Assembly (NCBI GenBank): GCA_946538425.1
Contig: CAMNGM010000002.1
Coordinates: forward strand, 1 to 56,379
Origin: an uncultured Bacteroidales bacterium
GTDB taxonomy: Bacteria; Bacteroidota; Bacteroidia; Bacteroidales; UBA932
Length of the DNA: 56,379 nucleotides
Direction of reading: 5' to 3'
Part shown: positions 1 through 7,944 of the stretch, in pieces
How positions within the stretch are numbered: position 1 is the first letter of the stretch
Layout: each line of letters opens with the position of its first letter
Program-made: the position numbers and the translations under genes
The notes under the pieces: model-generated
Told to the model about the DNA's origin: nothing
Databases searched by the model: none
The model's input: the letters and a program-made list of their open reading frames with translations, nothing else

Positions 1-172
1 CGAGCGTGACCTGCTTGCCGCCCCGGTTGCGCCGGTCGATGCCGACGATGAGCCGTTGCTTCTCGGGCGGCAGCGTCTCCGCCTCCGCCTCCACGGCCGT
101 CTCATACTGAAAGTCCGGATTCGTGGAGTAGACGACGCCCAGGCGCGCTTTCCAGTCATTGTTGTTCTTCAT
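1..172 (-). CDS. SUI1/YciH-family translation factor, N-terminal part (runs off left edge)
   Basis: The minus-strand reading starting at the ATG at 170-172 gives MKNNNDWKARLGVVYSTNPD and continues into an RLIVGIDRRNRGGKQVTL segment. The RRNRGGKxVT segment is typical of the SUI1/eIF1-like fold (bacterial YciH), a small protein of about 110 residues thought to act in start-codon fidelity or translational stress. Only the first 57 codons lie in the window; the C-terminal half is missing because the window ends. The ORF is too short to appear in the supplied track. It lies downstream of malQ on the same strand, separated by a 94-bp gap containing a hairpin. The family call rests on the short basic motif and the start context, so it is good but not certain. 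Confidence 0.78.
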   Translation of the reverse strand, partial: MKNNNDWKARLGVVYSTNPDFQYETAVEAEAETLPPEKQRLIVGIDRRNRGGKQVTL

Positions 173-218
173 AAAAGTCCTTATGCACTTTTATTGTTTA
201 CGTTACCCCATCCCTAAA

Positions 219-239
219 TCCCTTCCCTCGGGGAAGGGA
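219..239 (-). terminator. hairpin between malQ and the SUI1-like gene
   Basis: A perfect 9-bp stem TCCCTTCCC/GGGAAGGGA with a 3-base loop lies 28 bases past the malQ stop in the reading direction of malQ. No clear T-tract follows, so this may be a weak terminator or an mRNA processing hairpin. Confidence 0.4.
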
Positions 240-266
240 CTTACTACGTCCTGACGGACTTGGGGA

Positions 267-2693
267 CTAGTCATTCCGTCCAGCCATATCGACCATTCCT
301 TTCACGTGCTGGTTGAAGGCGGTGGCGCCGATCAGGGATTCCAGGGTGCAGTGCATCCGATAGCGCCAGTAGTAGCGCGGGATGGCCGGCACGTTGATGC
401 GCTCGTCGGCCGGGTTGCCGCCGTAGCGGACCGCGCCGTCGGTGGCCATCCAGTCCTGCAGGGGCAGGATGGCGAGCATCGCCGGCGACTTCAGGTGCGC
501 GCCGATGACGAGGTCGGCCACCCACGGTTCGCAGAACGCCGGCGCCTCCCCGGCGCAATGGAGCATCTCGTTGAAATAGCGCTGCGTGAGGGCGCGGTCC
601 TCCTCCCACCAGGCCCTCAGCGGGCTGGTGTCGTGGGTGCCGGTCGCGCACACGCAGGAATACGGATACCGGGCGGGATCCGCGAAGGTGTCCTTCGGGT
701 CCTTCGGCATCCGCTGGATCTCCAGGCTCAGGATGTCCAGGTCCGCCATCGTCTCGGGGACGCTGGCCGGGATCATCCCCAGGTCCTCGCCGCAGCACAG
801 CATCCCCGTGGTGCGGAGCAGGGCCGGGAGCTTCCGGTAGGCCGACTCCTTCCAGAACTGGTTGTGCCGATGGTAGAAGAAATCGTTGTACAGCTCGTTG
901 TACCTGTCCTTGAGCCAGTCGGGAAGCTGCGCATAGGCGCTCGTATTCTGGGAAGAGATGCGCGGGTGCCAATAGTCCTTGCGGCGCGGATCCTCCACGA
1001 ACAGGACATCGGTATCGCCCGTGCTCTCCGGATTGAAGCCCTTGTCGCGGAGCTCCTTGCCGCTGTACGGGAGGGCCGGGTTGAAATGGCCCATCAGGCC
1101 GCTCTTGTACGGCACCGGGATCTCCCAGATGCGGAAGAAGCCGAGGATATGGTCGATGCGGAAGGCGTCGAAGTACTCCGCCATCTTGCGCATACGGGCC
1201 TTCCACCAGCCGAAGCCGTCCTCCGCCATCTTCTCCCAGTTGTAGGTCGGGAAGCCCCAGTTCTGGCCGTCCACCGCGAAAGCGTCCGGCGGAGCGCCGG
1301 CCTGGCTGTCCAGGTGGAACAGGTCGGGGTGCTGCCAGGCGTCCACGCTCTGGCGGCTCACGCCGATCGGGAGGTCCCCCTTCAGGGCGACGCCGCGCTT
1401 GTGCGCGTAGGCCACGGCCTCGTGGAGCTGCGCGTCCAGCAGGAACTGCTCCCAGCAGTAGAAATTGACCTCGTCCACATGGGCCTCCGCGAAGGCGTCC
1501 ACCTTGCGGACCCTGTACTCGGCGAACTCGCCCCACTGCGAGAAGTCGCAGGTGCCGTTGAGGTCGCGCAGGACGGAGAAAACGGCGTACGGCATCAGCC
1601 ATTCGGCGTTGGCTGCGACGAAATCGTGGTAGGCCTGGGACTGCATCGTCTCCTGGCCCTTGGACGCATAGACCTTCCGCAGCAGGGCGGTCTTGGCCTC
1701 GTTCACCTTCTCGTAGTCCACCTGCGGCAGGGCCTCCAGCTCCGCCTTCAGGGCCTTGTACTTCGCATCCCGCCGCACACCAGCCGCGGGCAGGTGCAAG
1801 AACTGCGGATGCAGGGCGAAGGAGCTGACGGCGTTGTAGGGATAGGAATCCTGCCAGGTATGGGTCATCGTCGTGTCGTTGATGGGCAGGAGCTGGATGA
1901 CGCTCTGACCGGCCTCCACGGCCCAGTCCACGAGTTTCTTGATGTCGTTGAACTCGCCCACGCCGAAGCTGTCCTCCGAACGGAGGGCGAAGACGGGCAC
2001 GGCGACACCGGCGCCGCGCCAGGGACGGGACTTGAAGACGGGAACGGCGTCGGCGACTTCCAGGCGGCAGCCGGCGGCGGGCAGTTCCGCGAAGAAATGG
2101 TTCGGTCCCTCTTCCCACAGGACGGGTTTCCGGGTGGCCGTGTCCACGATGACGAACTTGTACTCGAAAGGCTCCTTCACGTCCAGGGCGATGTGCCAGT
2201 ACGGGAAGGCGCCGTCGTCCAGCAGGCGGAACTCCTTCCAGTCGCCGAGCGGGCCGCTGCCCGCGAGGGCGACGGACTCGCCCGAGCGGACCTCGGGGAC
2301 GGCGACGCGGAAGAGGACGTTCCCCTCCCACGGGGCCGCAGGACGCGGATTCCGGAAGGAAGCGCCGTCCGGGCGCCGGAAGATGACGTCGCTGAACGCG
2401 GCGGCGTAGAACGTGGAGTTCGCGGGGCGGTCGTTCCAACGGGCGCGGATCACCAGCGACGTGCCGCCGGCGGGGGCCTCGTAGCGGTGCGCCCGCCACT
2501 CGCGGCGGACGGTCTTCCCGTCGCGCTCCACCTCGAAGGTGTAGGCATCCCCGTCGCGGAGGCTGCGCCCCGTCAGCTCTTTCTGCCAGATGTTGGCATA
2601 CGCCGAATCCATCGGATACCGCTTCTTCCCGATGCGGAGCGCCAACGTCTCGCCCCAACGCGTATGATACTGAATGGTAATGCGAATATTCAT
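267..2693 (-). CDS. malQ: 4-alpha-glucanotransferase (amylomaltase, GH77) with N-terminal starch-binding modules
   Basis: This cytoplasmic enzyme transfers alpha-1,4-glucan segments and disproportionates maltodextrins for glycogen/starch metabolism. The 808-residue length matches the long Bacteroidetes form, which carries CBM20-like beta modules ahead of the GH77 barrel; here the N-terminal ~215 residues show the pattern GSGPLGDWKEF typical of CBM20. The GH77 part begins near VFALRSEDSFGVGEFNDIK. The catalytic sites are visible: DAFRIDHILGFFRIW (nucleophile Asp), GEDLGMIP (acid/base Glu) and TGTHDTSPLRAWW (conserved HD). The ATG at 2691-2693 is the only sensible start. The gene has its own promoter, divergent from rsgA. 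No signal peptide is seen. Confidence 0.95.
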   Translation of the reverse strand: MNIRITIQYHTRWGETLALRIGKKRYPMDSAYANIWQKELTGRSLRDGDAYTFEVERDGKTVRREWRAHRYEAPAGGTSLVIRARWNDRPANSTFYAAAFSDVIFRRPDGASFRNPRPAAPWEGNVLFRVAVPEVRSGESVALAGSGPLGDWKEFRLLDDGAFPYWHIALDVKEPFEYKFVIVDTATRKPVLWEEGPNHFFAELPAAGCRLEVADAVPVFKSRPWRGAGVAVPVFALRSEDSFGVGEFNDIKKLVDWAVEAGQSVIQLLPINDTTMTHTWQDSYPYNAVSSFALHPQFLHLPAAGVRRDAKYKALKAELEALPQVDYEKVNEAKTALLRKVYASKGQETMQSQAYHDFVAANAEWLMPYAVFSVLRDLNGTCDFSQWGEFAEYRVRKVDAFAEAHVDEVNFYCWEQFLLDAQLHEAVAYAHKRGVALKGDLPIGVSRQSVDAWQHPDLFHLDSQAGAPPDAFAVDGQNWGFPTYNWEKMAEDGFGWWKARMRKMAEYFDAFRIDHILGFFRIWEIPVPYKSGLMGHFNPALPYSGKELRDKGFNPESTGDTDVLFVEDPRRKDYWHPRISSQNTSAYAQLPDWLKDRYNELYNDFFYHRHNQFWKESAYRKLPALLRTTGMLCCGEDLGMIPASVPETMADLDILSLEIQRMPKDPKDTFADPARYPYSCVCATGTHDTSPLRAWWEEDRALTQRYFNEMLHCAGEAPAFCEPWVADLVIGAHLKSPAMLAILPLQDWMATDGAVRYGGNPADERINVPAIPRYYWRYRMHCTLESLIGATAFNQHVKGMVDMAGRND

Positions 2694-2722
2694 AGTGGTT
2701 TATTAGTTTTAATGTTCGGGGA

Positions 2723-2736
2723 CGGACCTAGGTCCG
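2723..2736. promoter_or_regulatory. 14-bp palindrome in the malQ leader
   Basis: CGGACCTAGGTCCG is an exact palindrome located between the malQ -7 box and its start codon. It could be an operator or simply a small RNA hairpin; nothing else supports either reading. Confidence 0.35.
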
Positions 2737-2746
2737 GACCTTGAAG

Positions 2747-2777
2747 CAAAAATAGGGAATGGGGACGGATTTCCAAA
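2747..2777 (-). promoter_or_regulatory. Bacteroidetes-type promoter for malQ
   Basis: Read on the minus strand, TTTG (2774-2777) is followed after 19 bases by TATTTTTG (2747-2754). This fits the Bacteroidetes primary sigma consensus TTTG-N17-23-TAnnTTTG. It would start transcription about 50 bases upstream of malQ. Confidence 0.65.
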
Positions 2778-2786
2778 ACAAACCCT

Positions 2787-2794
2787 TATCTTTG
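2787..2794 (+). promoter_or_regulatory. -7 box for rsgA
   Basis: TATCTTTG matches the TAnnTTTG -7 consensus 29 bases upstream of the rsgA ATG. No clear TTTG lies at the expected -33 position. It sits beside the divergent malQ -33 element, so the two promoters are back to back. Confidence 0.55.
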
Positions 2795-2823
2795 CGGTAC
2801 GAACTGTTCAAAAAGAGCGACGA

Positions 2824-3756
2824 ATGACACAAGGGGAAGCGACCGTCGTCAAAAATGCCGGCAGCCACTACGAACTTTCCGCCCTCCCTCAGTGGCGGGT
2901 CTTTCCCGCCGTGCTCCGCGGCCGCATCCGCCTGAAGGCCAGCCAGATCACCAATCCGGTGGCCGTCGGAGACCGGGTCCGGTACGAATGGGCCGACGGC
3001 GAGGAGACGGCCGTCATCACGGAAGTGCTCCCGCGGGAGAACTATGTGATCCGGCGGTCCACGAACCTGTCCCGCCAGGCGCACATCATCGCCGCCAACG
3101 TGGATATGGCCTACCTGGTCGTCTCCCTGTTCTTTCCCGAGGTGAAACTTCCCTTCCTGGACCGCATCCTCGTCACCTGCGGCGTGTACGGCATCCCGGC
3201 CACCGTGGTCCTGTCGAAGGTGGACCTGTACCGGGAGCTCGCCCCGGAGCAGGTCGACGCGTTCCACAGCATCTACGAGGGGGCGGGCTACCGCGTCATC
3301 GACACGTCCGTGCTGACGGGCGAAGGCATCGGCGAACTCCGGGATTCCTGCCGGGGAAAGATCAACCTTTTCTCCGGGGAATCGGGCGTGGGCAAATCCT
3401 CCCTCATCAAGGCGCTGGACCCGGCCCTGGACCCCAAGATCGGGCAGATTTCCACGGCCCACCTGCAGGGGAAGCACACCACTTCCCTGTACGAGATGTA
3501 TCCCTTGTCGACAGGGGGCTATGTCATTGATTCTCCGGGCCTTCGCGGATTCGGGCTGGTAGATCTCGAAAAGGAGGAGATCGGAAAGTATTTCCCCGAA
3601 ATGCTCCGCGCCTCCGAGGGGTGCCGGTTCACCCCCTGCACGCACACCCACGAACCCGGCTGCGCCGTGAAGGCGGCCGTGGACGAGGGCGTCATCTCCC
3701 CCGAACGCTACGCTTCCTACCTGGGAATGCTGGAGGAAGACAAGAAGTTCCGATGA
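2824..3756 (+). CDS. rsgA: Ribosome small subunit-dependent GTPase A
   Basis: RsgA is a circularly permuted GTPase that checks late 30S subunit maturation. The permuted order is visible: an OB-fold N-terminus (about 1-75), the G4 motif VVLSKVDL near residue 130, then the G1 P-loop GESGVGKSSLIKAL near 185, and G3 DSPGLRGFGL near 238. A C-terminal zinc finger CRFTPCTHTHEPGC follows near 270. The length of 310 aa is normal. The ATG at 2824 follows a TAnnTTTG box. The stop codon overlaps the start of the MATE gene in ATGA, so the two are probably translationally coupled. Confidence 0.96.
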   Translation: MTQGEATVVKNAGSHYELSALPQWRVFPAVLRGRIRLKASQITNPVAVGDRVRYEWADGEETAVITEVLPRENYVIRRSTNLSRQAHIIAANVDMAYLVVSLFFPEVKLPFLDRILVTCGVYGIPATVVLSKVDLYRELAPEQVDAFHSIYEGAGYRVIDTSVLTGEGIGELRDSCRGKINLFSGESGVGKSSLIKALDPALDPKIGQISTAHLQGKHTTSLYEMYPLSTGGYVIDSPGLRGFGLVDLEKEEIGKYFPEMLRASEGCRFTPCTHTHEPGCAVKAAVDEGVISPERYASYLGMLEEDKKFR

Positions 3757-5222
3757 ACCTCCACCGGGACATCCTCCGCCTCGCCGTTCCGAGCATCCTC
3801 GCGAACATCACCGTGCCCCTGGTGGGGATGGTCGACATCGCCGTGGCCGGGCACCTGGGCGCCTCGGGCGGCCTGAGCGCCGCCGCCCTCATCGGCGGCA
3901 TCTCCATCGGCACGATGCTCTTCGACATGCTGTACTGGAACTTCGGGTTTCTCCGCGGCGGGACCGGCGGTTTGACGGCGCAGGCGTATGGAAGGATGAC
4001 CGCCCATCCCGAAGGAAGCGACGAGAATGCGCTGGCCAAACGCGACATCGCGCTGACGCTGAAAAGGGCGCTCGGCATCGCGCTGGGGTCCGGACTGCTG
4101 CTGGTGGCCCTGCAATGGGTGGTGGTCCAGGTGGCGTTCCTCCTAGTGGAGTGTTCGCCCGAGGTGCAAAAGCTTGCTACCCAATACTTTTACATCCGGA
4201 TCTGGGCGGCCCCGGCCACCCTGTCGCTGTTCGCCTTCAAGGGCTGGTTCATCGGTATGCAGGACACCGTCCGGCCGATGACCTGCGACCTGATCGTCAA
4301 TTTCACGAACATCCTCCTGTCCGTAGGCCTCGCCTTCGGGTACGCCGGCCTCCCGGCGCTCGGCTTCGCCGGCGTCGCCTGGGGCACCCTCATCGCCCAG
4401 TGGACGGGCTTCCTGTACGCTTCGCTGGCCGTCCGGTTCCGGTACGGAATCTTTTTCCGGAAAACAGATTCCTTCGCTTCGCTCGGAATGACAAAAGGAA
4501 ATACCGGAACGACAGACTGTCATCCCGAGGAGGTCGAAGACCGACGAAGGGATCTCGACAGAAAAGGCTGGCGGGCGTTCTTCGTGCTAAACCGGGACCT
4601 GTTCTTCCGGTCGCTCTGTATGATCGCGGTGTACATCGGCTTCACGATGATATCGGCCCGATACGGGGATATGATGCTCGCGGTGGGGGCGATCCTGATG
4701 AAACTGCTGATGATCTTCAGCTACTTCACCGACGGGTTCGCCTACGCCGGCGAGGCGCTGACGGGCCGCTTCATCGGGGAAAGGTCCCCGGACGGGGTCC
4801 GGTCCACCATCCGGCAGACCTTCCTGTGGAGCCTGGGCGTGACGGGCCTGTTCTTCCTGGTGTACGGGGTGGGCGGCGTGCCGCTGCTGCGCCTGATGAC
4901 GTCCGACCCCGGCGTCGTGGAAGCGGGGCGCGAATTCATCCCCTGGCTGCTGCTGATGCCGGTCATCGGCTGCCCCGCCTTCACCTGGGACGGCATCTTC
5001 ATGGGGGCGACCGCCTCGAAGGATCTGCGGAACTCCACGGTGTGGTGCGTCGTGGGCTTTTTCGGCGTGTGGTTCGTCGGCATCGGCCTCCTCAAAGCCG
5101 TCCGGGGAACCGTTCCGGAGACCCTCGCCATCCACCTGCTGATGGCCGCCTATTTCACCCATCTGGCCGTCCGGGCCGCCTATCTGACCCTCCGTTGGCG
5201 GAAGGCCATCCCCTACGCTTGA
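3753..5222 (+). CDS. MATE-family (DinF/NorM-like) multidrug or metabolite exporter with internal repeat insertion
   Basis: This is a 489-residue, roughly 12-helix inner-membrane antiporter. The start is placed at 3753 (MNLHRDILRLAVPSILANIT), overlapping the rsgA stop by ATGA; the longer track start at 3621 lies inside rsgA and is rejected. The GGLTAQAYGR stretch after helix 2 and the DGFAYAGEALTGRFIG segment in the second half are typical of Bacteroidetes MATE proteins. Residues about 238-268 are encoded by a pair of short interspersed repeats and read RKTDSFASLGMTKGN and onwards. These residues fall in the loop between helices 6 and 7, where hydrophilic extra sequence is tolerable. The frame stays open throughout, so the transporter may still work. 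Its substrate is unknown. Confidence 0.9.
   Translation: MNLHRDILRLAVPSILANITVPLVGMVDIAVAGHLGASGGLSAAALIGGISIGTMLFDMLYWNFGFLRGGTGGLTAQAYGRMTAHPEGSDENALAKRDIALTLKRALGIALGSGLLLVALQWVVVQVAFLLVECSPEVQKLATQYFYIRIWAAPATLSLFAFKGWFIGMQDTVRPMTCDLIVNFTNILLSVGLAFGYAGLPALGFAGVAWGTLIAQWTGFLYASLAVRFRYGIFFRKTDSFASLGMTKGNTGTTDCHPEEVEDRRRDLDRKGWRAFFVLNRDLFFRSLCMIAVYIGFTMISARYGDMMLAVGAILMKLLMIFSYFTDGFAYAGEALTGRFIGERSPDGVRSTIRQTFLWSLGVTGLFFLVYGVGGVPLLRLMTSDPGVVEAGREFIPWLLLMPVIGCPAFTWDGIFMGATASKDLRNSTVWCVVGFFGVWFVGIGLLKAVRGTVPETLAIHLLMAAYFTHLAVRAAYLTLRWRKAIPYA
4466..4556. repeat. Paired short interspersed repeat inside the MATE gene
   Basis: The plus strand contains GATTCCTTCGCTTCGCTCGG followed by AATGACA, a ~20-base spacer, then TGTCATCCCGAGG and a diverged tail ending CGAAGGGATCTC. 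The second half is an imperfect inverted copy of the first. The same half-unit occurs at 7896-7944, 12045-12117, 31693-31727 and 54132-54159. Here the whole element is translated in-frame as part of the exporter. Confidence 0.85.
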
Positions 5223-5241
5223 ATATCCGCGTAAAAAGCCG

Positions 5242-5249
5242 TATATTTG
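5242..5249 (+). promoter_or_regulatory. -7 box for alaS
   Basis: TATATTTG fits TAnnTTTG and lies 21 bases before the alaS start. A TTG is present about 20 bases further upstream, at the end of the MATE gene. Confidence 0.6.
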
Positions 5250-5270
5250 CAGGATATTATAAGTGTGATT

Positions 5271-7889
5271 ATGATGACTGCAAAAGAGATTCGACAGAGG
5301 TACCTGGAATTCTTCGCTTCCAAGGGACACACCATCGTTCCGAGCGCCCCCATGGTGATCAAGAACGACCCCACCCTGATGTTCACGAACGCGGGAATGA
5401 ACCAGTTCAAGGATATTTTCCTGGGCAACACCCAACCCAAGTTCCCCCGGGCCACGGACAGCCAGAAGTGCCTCCGCGTGAGCGGAAAGCACAATGACCT
5501 GGAGGCGGTGGGCCACGACGGCCGCCACCACACGATGTTCGAGATGCTCGGAAACTGGAGCTTCGGCGACTATTTCAAGGCCGAGGCCATCGACTGGGCC
5601 TGGGAGCTCCTCACCGAGGTGTACAAGATCGACAAGACCAAGCTCTATGCGACCGTGTTCGAAGGCGCGGCCGACGACGGCACCGCCCTCGACACCGAGG
5701 CGCAGGAGGCCTGGCTGAAGCATATGCCGGCGGACCACGTCCTGCTGGGCAACAAGCACGACAATTTCTGGGAGATGGGCGACACGGGCCCCTGCGGCCC
5801 CTGCTCGGAGATCCACATCGACCTCCGCTCCGACGAGGAGATCGCGAAGGTCCCCGGCCGTGACCTCGTGAACACCGACAACGACGAGGTGATCGAGATC
5901 TGGAACCTCGTGTTCATGCAGTACAACCGCAAGGCCGACGGCCACCTGGAGCCGCTGCCCGCCAAGAACATCGACACCGGTATGGGCTTCGAGCGCCTGT
6001 GCATGGTCCTGCAGGGCAAGACGTCCAACTACGAGACGGATGTGTTCAGCGGCCTCATCGGCTGCCTGGAGAAGCTCTCCGGACACAAGTACCACGAGAA
6101 CGAAAAGGTGGAAGTGGCCATGCGCGTGTGCGCCGACCACATCCGCGCCATCGCCTTCTCCATCGCCGACGGCCAGCTGCCGTCCAACGTGAAGGCCGGC
6201 TATGTGATCCGCCGCATCCTTCGCCGCGCCGTCCGCTACGGCTACACCTTCCTGGGCTTCAACGAGCCGTTCCTCACCCGCCTGGTTCCCCAGCTGGTGG
6301 AGGACATGGGCGAGGCCTATCCGGAGCTCAAGGCCCAGCAGAAGCTCATCGAGAGCGTCATCCGCGAAGAGGAGAACGCCTTCCTGCGCACGCTGGACCG
6401 CGGAATCCGCCTCCTGGAAGACACGATGGCAAAGAGCGCCGCGACGAAGGTCATCGCCGGCACGGACGCCTTCGTCCTGTACGACACCTACGGCTTCCCG
6501 ATCGACCTGACCGAGCTCATCGCCACCGAGAAGGGCTACACCGTGGACCTGGACGGCTTCCAGGTGGAGCTCGGAAAGCAGAAGGAGCGCGCCCGCAACG
6601 CCACCGCCAACGAGTTCGGCGACTGGGTGGAGTTCGCCGCCGGAGACGAGGTGGAATTCCTGGGCTACGACCTGCTGGACTATGAAGGCGCCACGCTCCT
6701 GAAGCAGCGCACCGTCAAGCAGAAGAACAAGGAGCTGTACCAGCTCGTCTTCGACAAGACCCCGTTCTACGCCGAGATGGGCGGCCAGGTGGGCGACACC
6801 GGCTGCATCGTCTCCGCCTCCGGCGAGAAGATCGCCATCCTGAACACCGTCAAGGAGAACAACCTCACCATCCACCTCGCCGAGCGCCTTCCCGCCGACG
6901 GCACCGAGTCCTTCGACCTCCACGTCGACGGCGAGCGCCGGAAGAAGATCCAGGCCAACCACTCCGCGACGCACCTCCTCCACGAGGCCCTGCGCGAGAT
7001 CCTGGGCACCCACGTGGAGCAGAAGGGTTCCTTCGTGGGCCCGGACTACTTCCGCTTCGACTTCTCCCACTTCGCCAAGATGACCGACGAGGAGATCCTC
7101 GCCGTCGAGAAGAAGGTCAACGCCCTCATCCGCGCCAACGATCCCCTCTGGGAGAAGCGTGACGCGACGATGGACGAGGCCCGCGCGATGGGCGCGATGG
7201 CCCTGTTCGGCGAAAAGTACGGCGACGTGGTCCGCGTGGTCCGCTTCGGCGATTCCGTGGAACTCTGCGGCGGTACGCACACCTCCGCGACCGGCAACAT
7301 CGGCCTCCTGAAGATCGTCTCCGAGAGCGCCATCGCCGCCGGTGTCCGCCGGATCGAGGCCCTCACGGGCGAAGCGGCCGAGAATTATGTCCACGCGATG
7401 GAGGAAGCCCTCCGCGGGGCGAAGTCCTTCTTCAACAACACGCCCGACCTCGCCGGCGCCATCCGCAAGCTGGTCGAGGAGAATGCCGACGCGCGCAAGC
7501 AGCTGGAGGCGGCCGCGGCCGAAAAGGCCGCGCAGCTGGCCGAGCGCCTGTACGCCGGCGCCGAGGTCGTGAACGGCATCCGCGTCGCCAAGTTCGAGAT
7601 GTCCGTGGATCCGGGCTTCGCCCGCAACCTGGCGCTCCTCCTGCAGAAAAAGGCCGAGAACCTCGTGCTCGTGGGCGCCTACGAGTTCGGCGGCAAGCCG
7701 AACCTCCTGGCGATGTACTCGGGCGACCTCGTCGCGAAGGGCAAGAACGCCGGCAAGGACATCCGCGAAGCCGCGAAGCTCATCCAGGGCGGCGGCGGCG
7801 GACAGCCCGGCCTCGCCACGGCCGGCGGCCGCGACACCGCGAACCTCCCTGCCGCCCTCGAGAAACTGATTGAATTAGCGACGGCATAA
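5271..7889 (+). CDS. alaS: Alanyl-tRNA synthetase
   Basis: AlaS charges tRNA-Ala with alanine and edits mischarged Ser/Gly. At 872 aa it has the usual length. The class II catalytic core is visible near residues 58-100 ([19 protein letters not shown], then [18 protein letters not shown]). The editing domain zinc motif [11 protein letters not shown] lies near 563 and [13 protein letters not shown] near 665. The C-terminal C-Ala part ends with [14 protein letters not shown]. The start is chosen at the ATGATG pair at 5271/5274 just after the -7 box; the track start at 5247 lies within the promoter. The next gene follows after a 55-base stretch that is almost entirely interspersed repeat. Confidence 0.97.
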   Translation: MMTAKEIRQRYLEFFASKGHTIVPSAPMVIKNDPTLMFTNAGMNQFKDIFLGNTQPKFPRATDSQKCLRVSGKHNDLEAVGHDGRHHTMFEMLGNWSFGDYFKAEAIDWAWELLTEVYKIDKTKLYATVFEGAADDGTALDTEAQEAWLKHMPADHVLLGNKHDNFWEMGDTGPCGPCSEIHIDLRSDEEIAKVPGRDLVNTDNDEVIEIWNLVFMQYNRKADGHLEPLPAKNIDTGMGFERLCMVLQGKTSNYETDVFSGLIGCLEKLSGHKYHENEKVEVAMRVCADHIRAIAFSIADGQLPSNVKAGYVIRRILRRAVRYGYTFLGFNEPFLTRLVPQLVEDMGEAYPELKAQQKLIESVIREEENAFLRTLDRGIRLLEDTMAKSAATKVIAGTDAFVLYDTYGFPIDLTELIATEKGYTVDLDGFQVELGKQKERARNATANEFGDWVEFAAGDEVEFLGYDLLDYEGATLLKQRTVKQKNKELYQLVFDKTPFYAEMGGQVGDTGCIVSASGEKIAILNTVKENNLTIHLAERLPADGTESFDLHVDGERRKKIQANHSATHLLHEALREILGTHVEQKGSFVGPDYFRFDFSHFAKMTDEEILAVEKKVNALIRANDPLWEKRDATMDEARAMGAMALFGEKYGDVVRVVRFGDSVELCGGTHTSATGNIGLLKIVSESAIAAGVRRIEALTGEAAENYVHAMEEALRGAKSFFNNTPDLAGAIRKLVEENADARKQLEAAAAEKAAQLAERLYAGAEVVNGIRVAKFEMSVDPGFARNLALLLQKKAENLVLVGAYEFGGKPNLLAMYSGDLVAKGKNAGKDIREAAKLIQGGGGGQPGLATAGGRDTANLPAALEKLIELATA

Positions 7890-7895
7890 CCCTCC

Positions 7896-7944
7896 TGTCA
7901 TTCCGAGCGCCCTATTGTCATTCCGAGCGTAGTCGAGGAATCTC
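7896..7944 (+). repeat. Short interspersed repeat forming the lptG leader
   Basis: Two direct partial copies (TGTCATTCCGAGCG, then TGTCATTCCGAGCGTAGTCG with AGGAATCTC) fill the alaS-lptG gap. The last base of AGGAATCTC is directly followed by the lptG ATG, so the repeat itself forms the ribosome landing region. Confidence 0.85.

Noticed and set aside
3621-3752. Longer start for the MATE gene
   Set aside because: This part is out of frame inside rsgA and gives an Arg/His-rich stretch with no homology; the ATGA-overlap start is normal.
4587-7394. 935-codon minus-strand ORF
   Set aside because: Antisense to alaS and part of the MATE gene.
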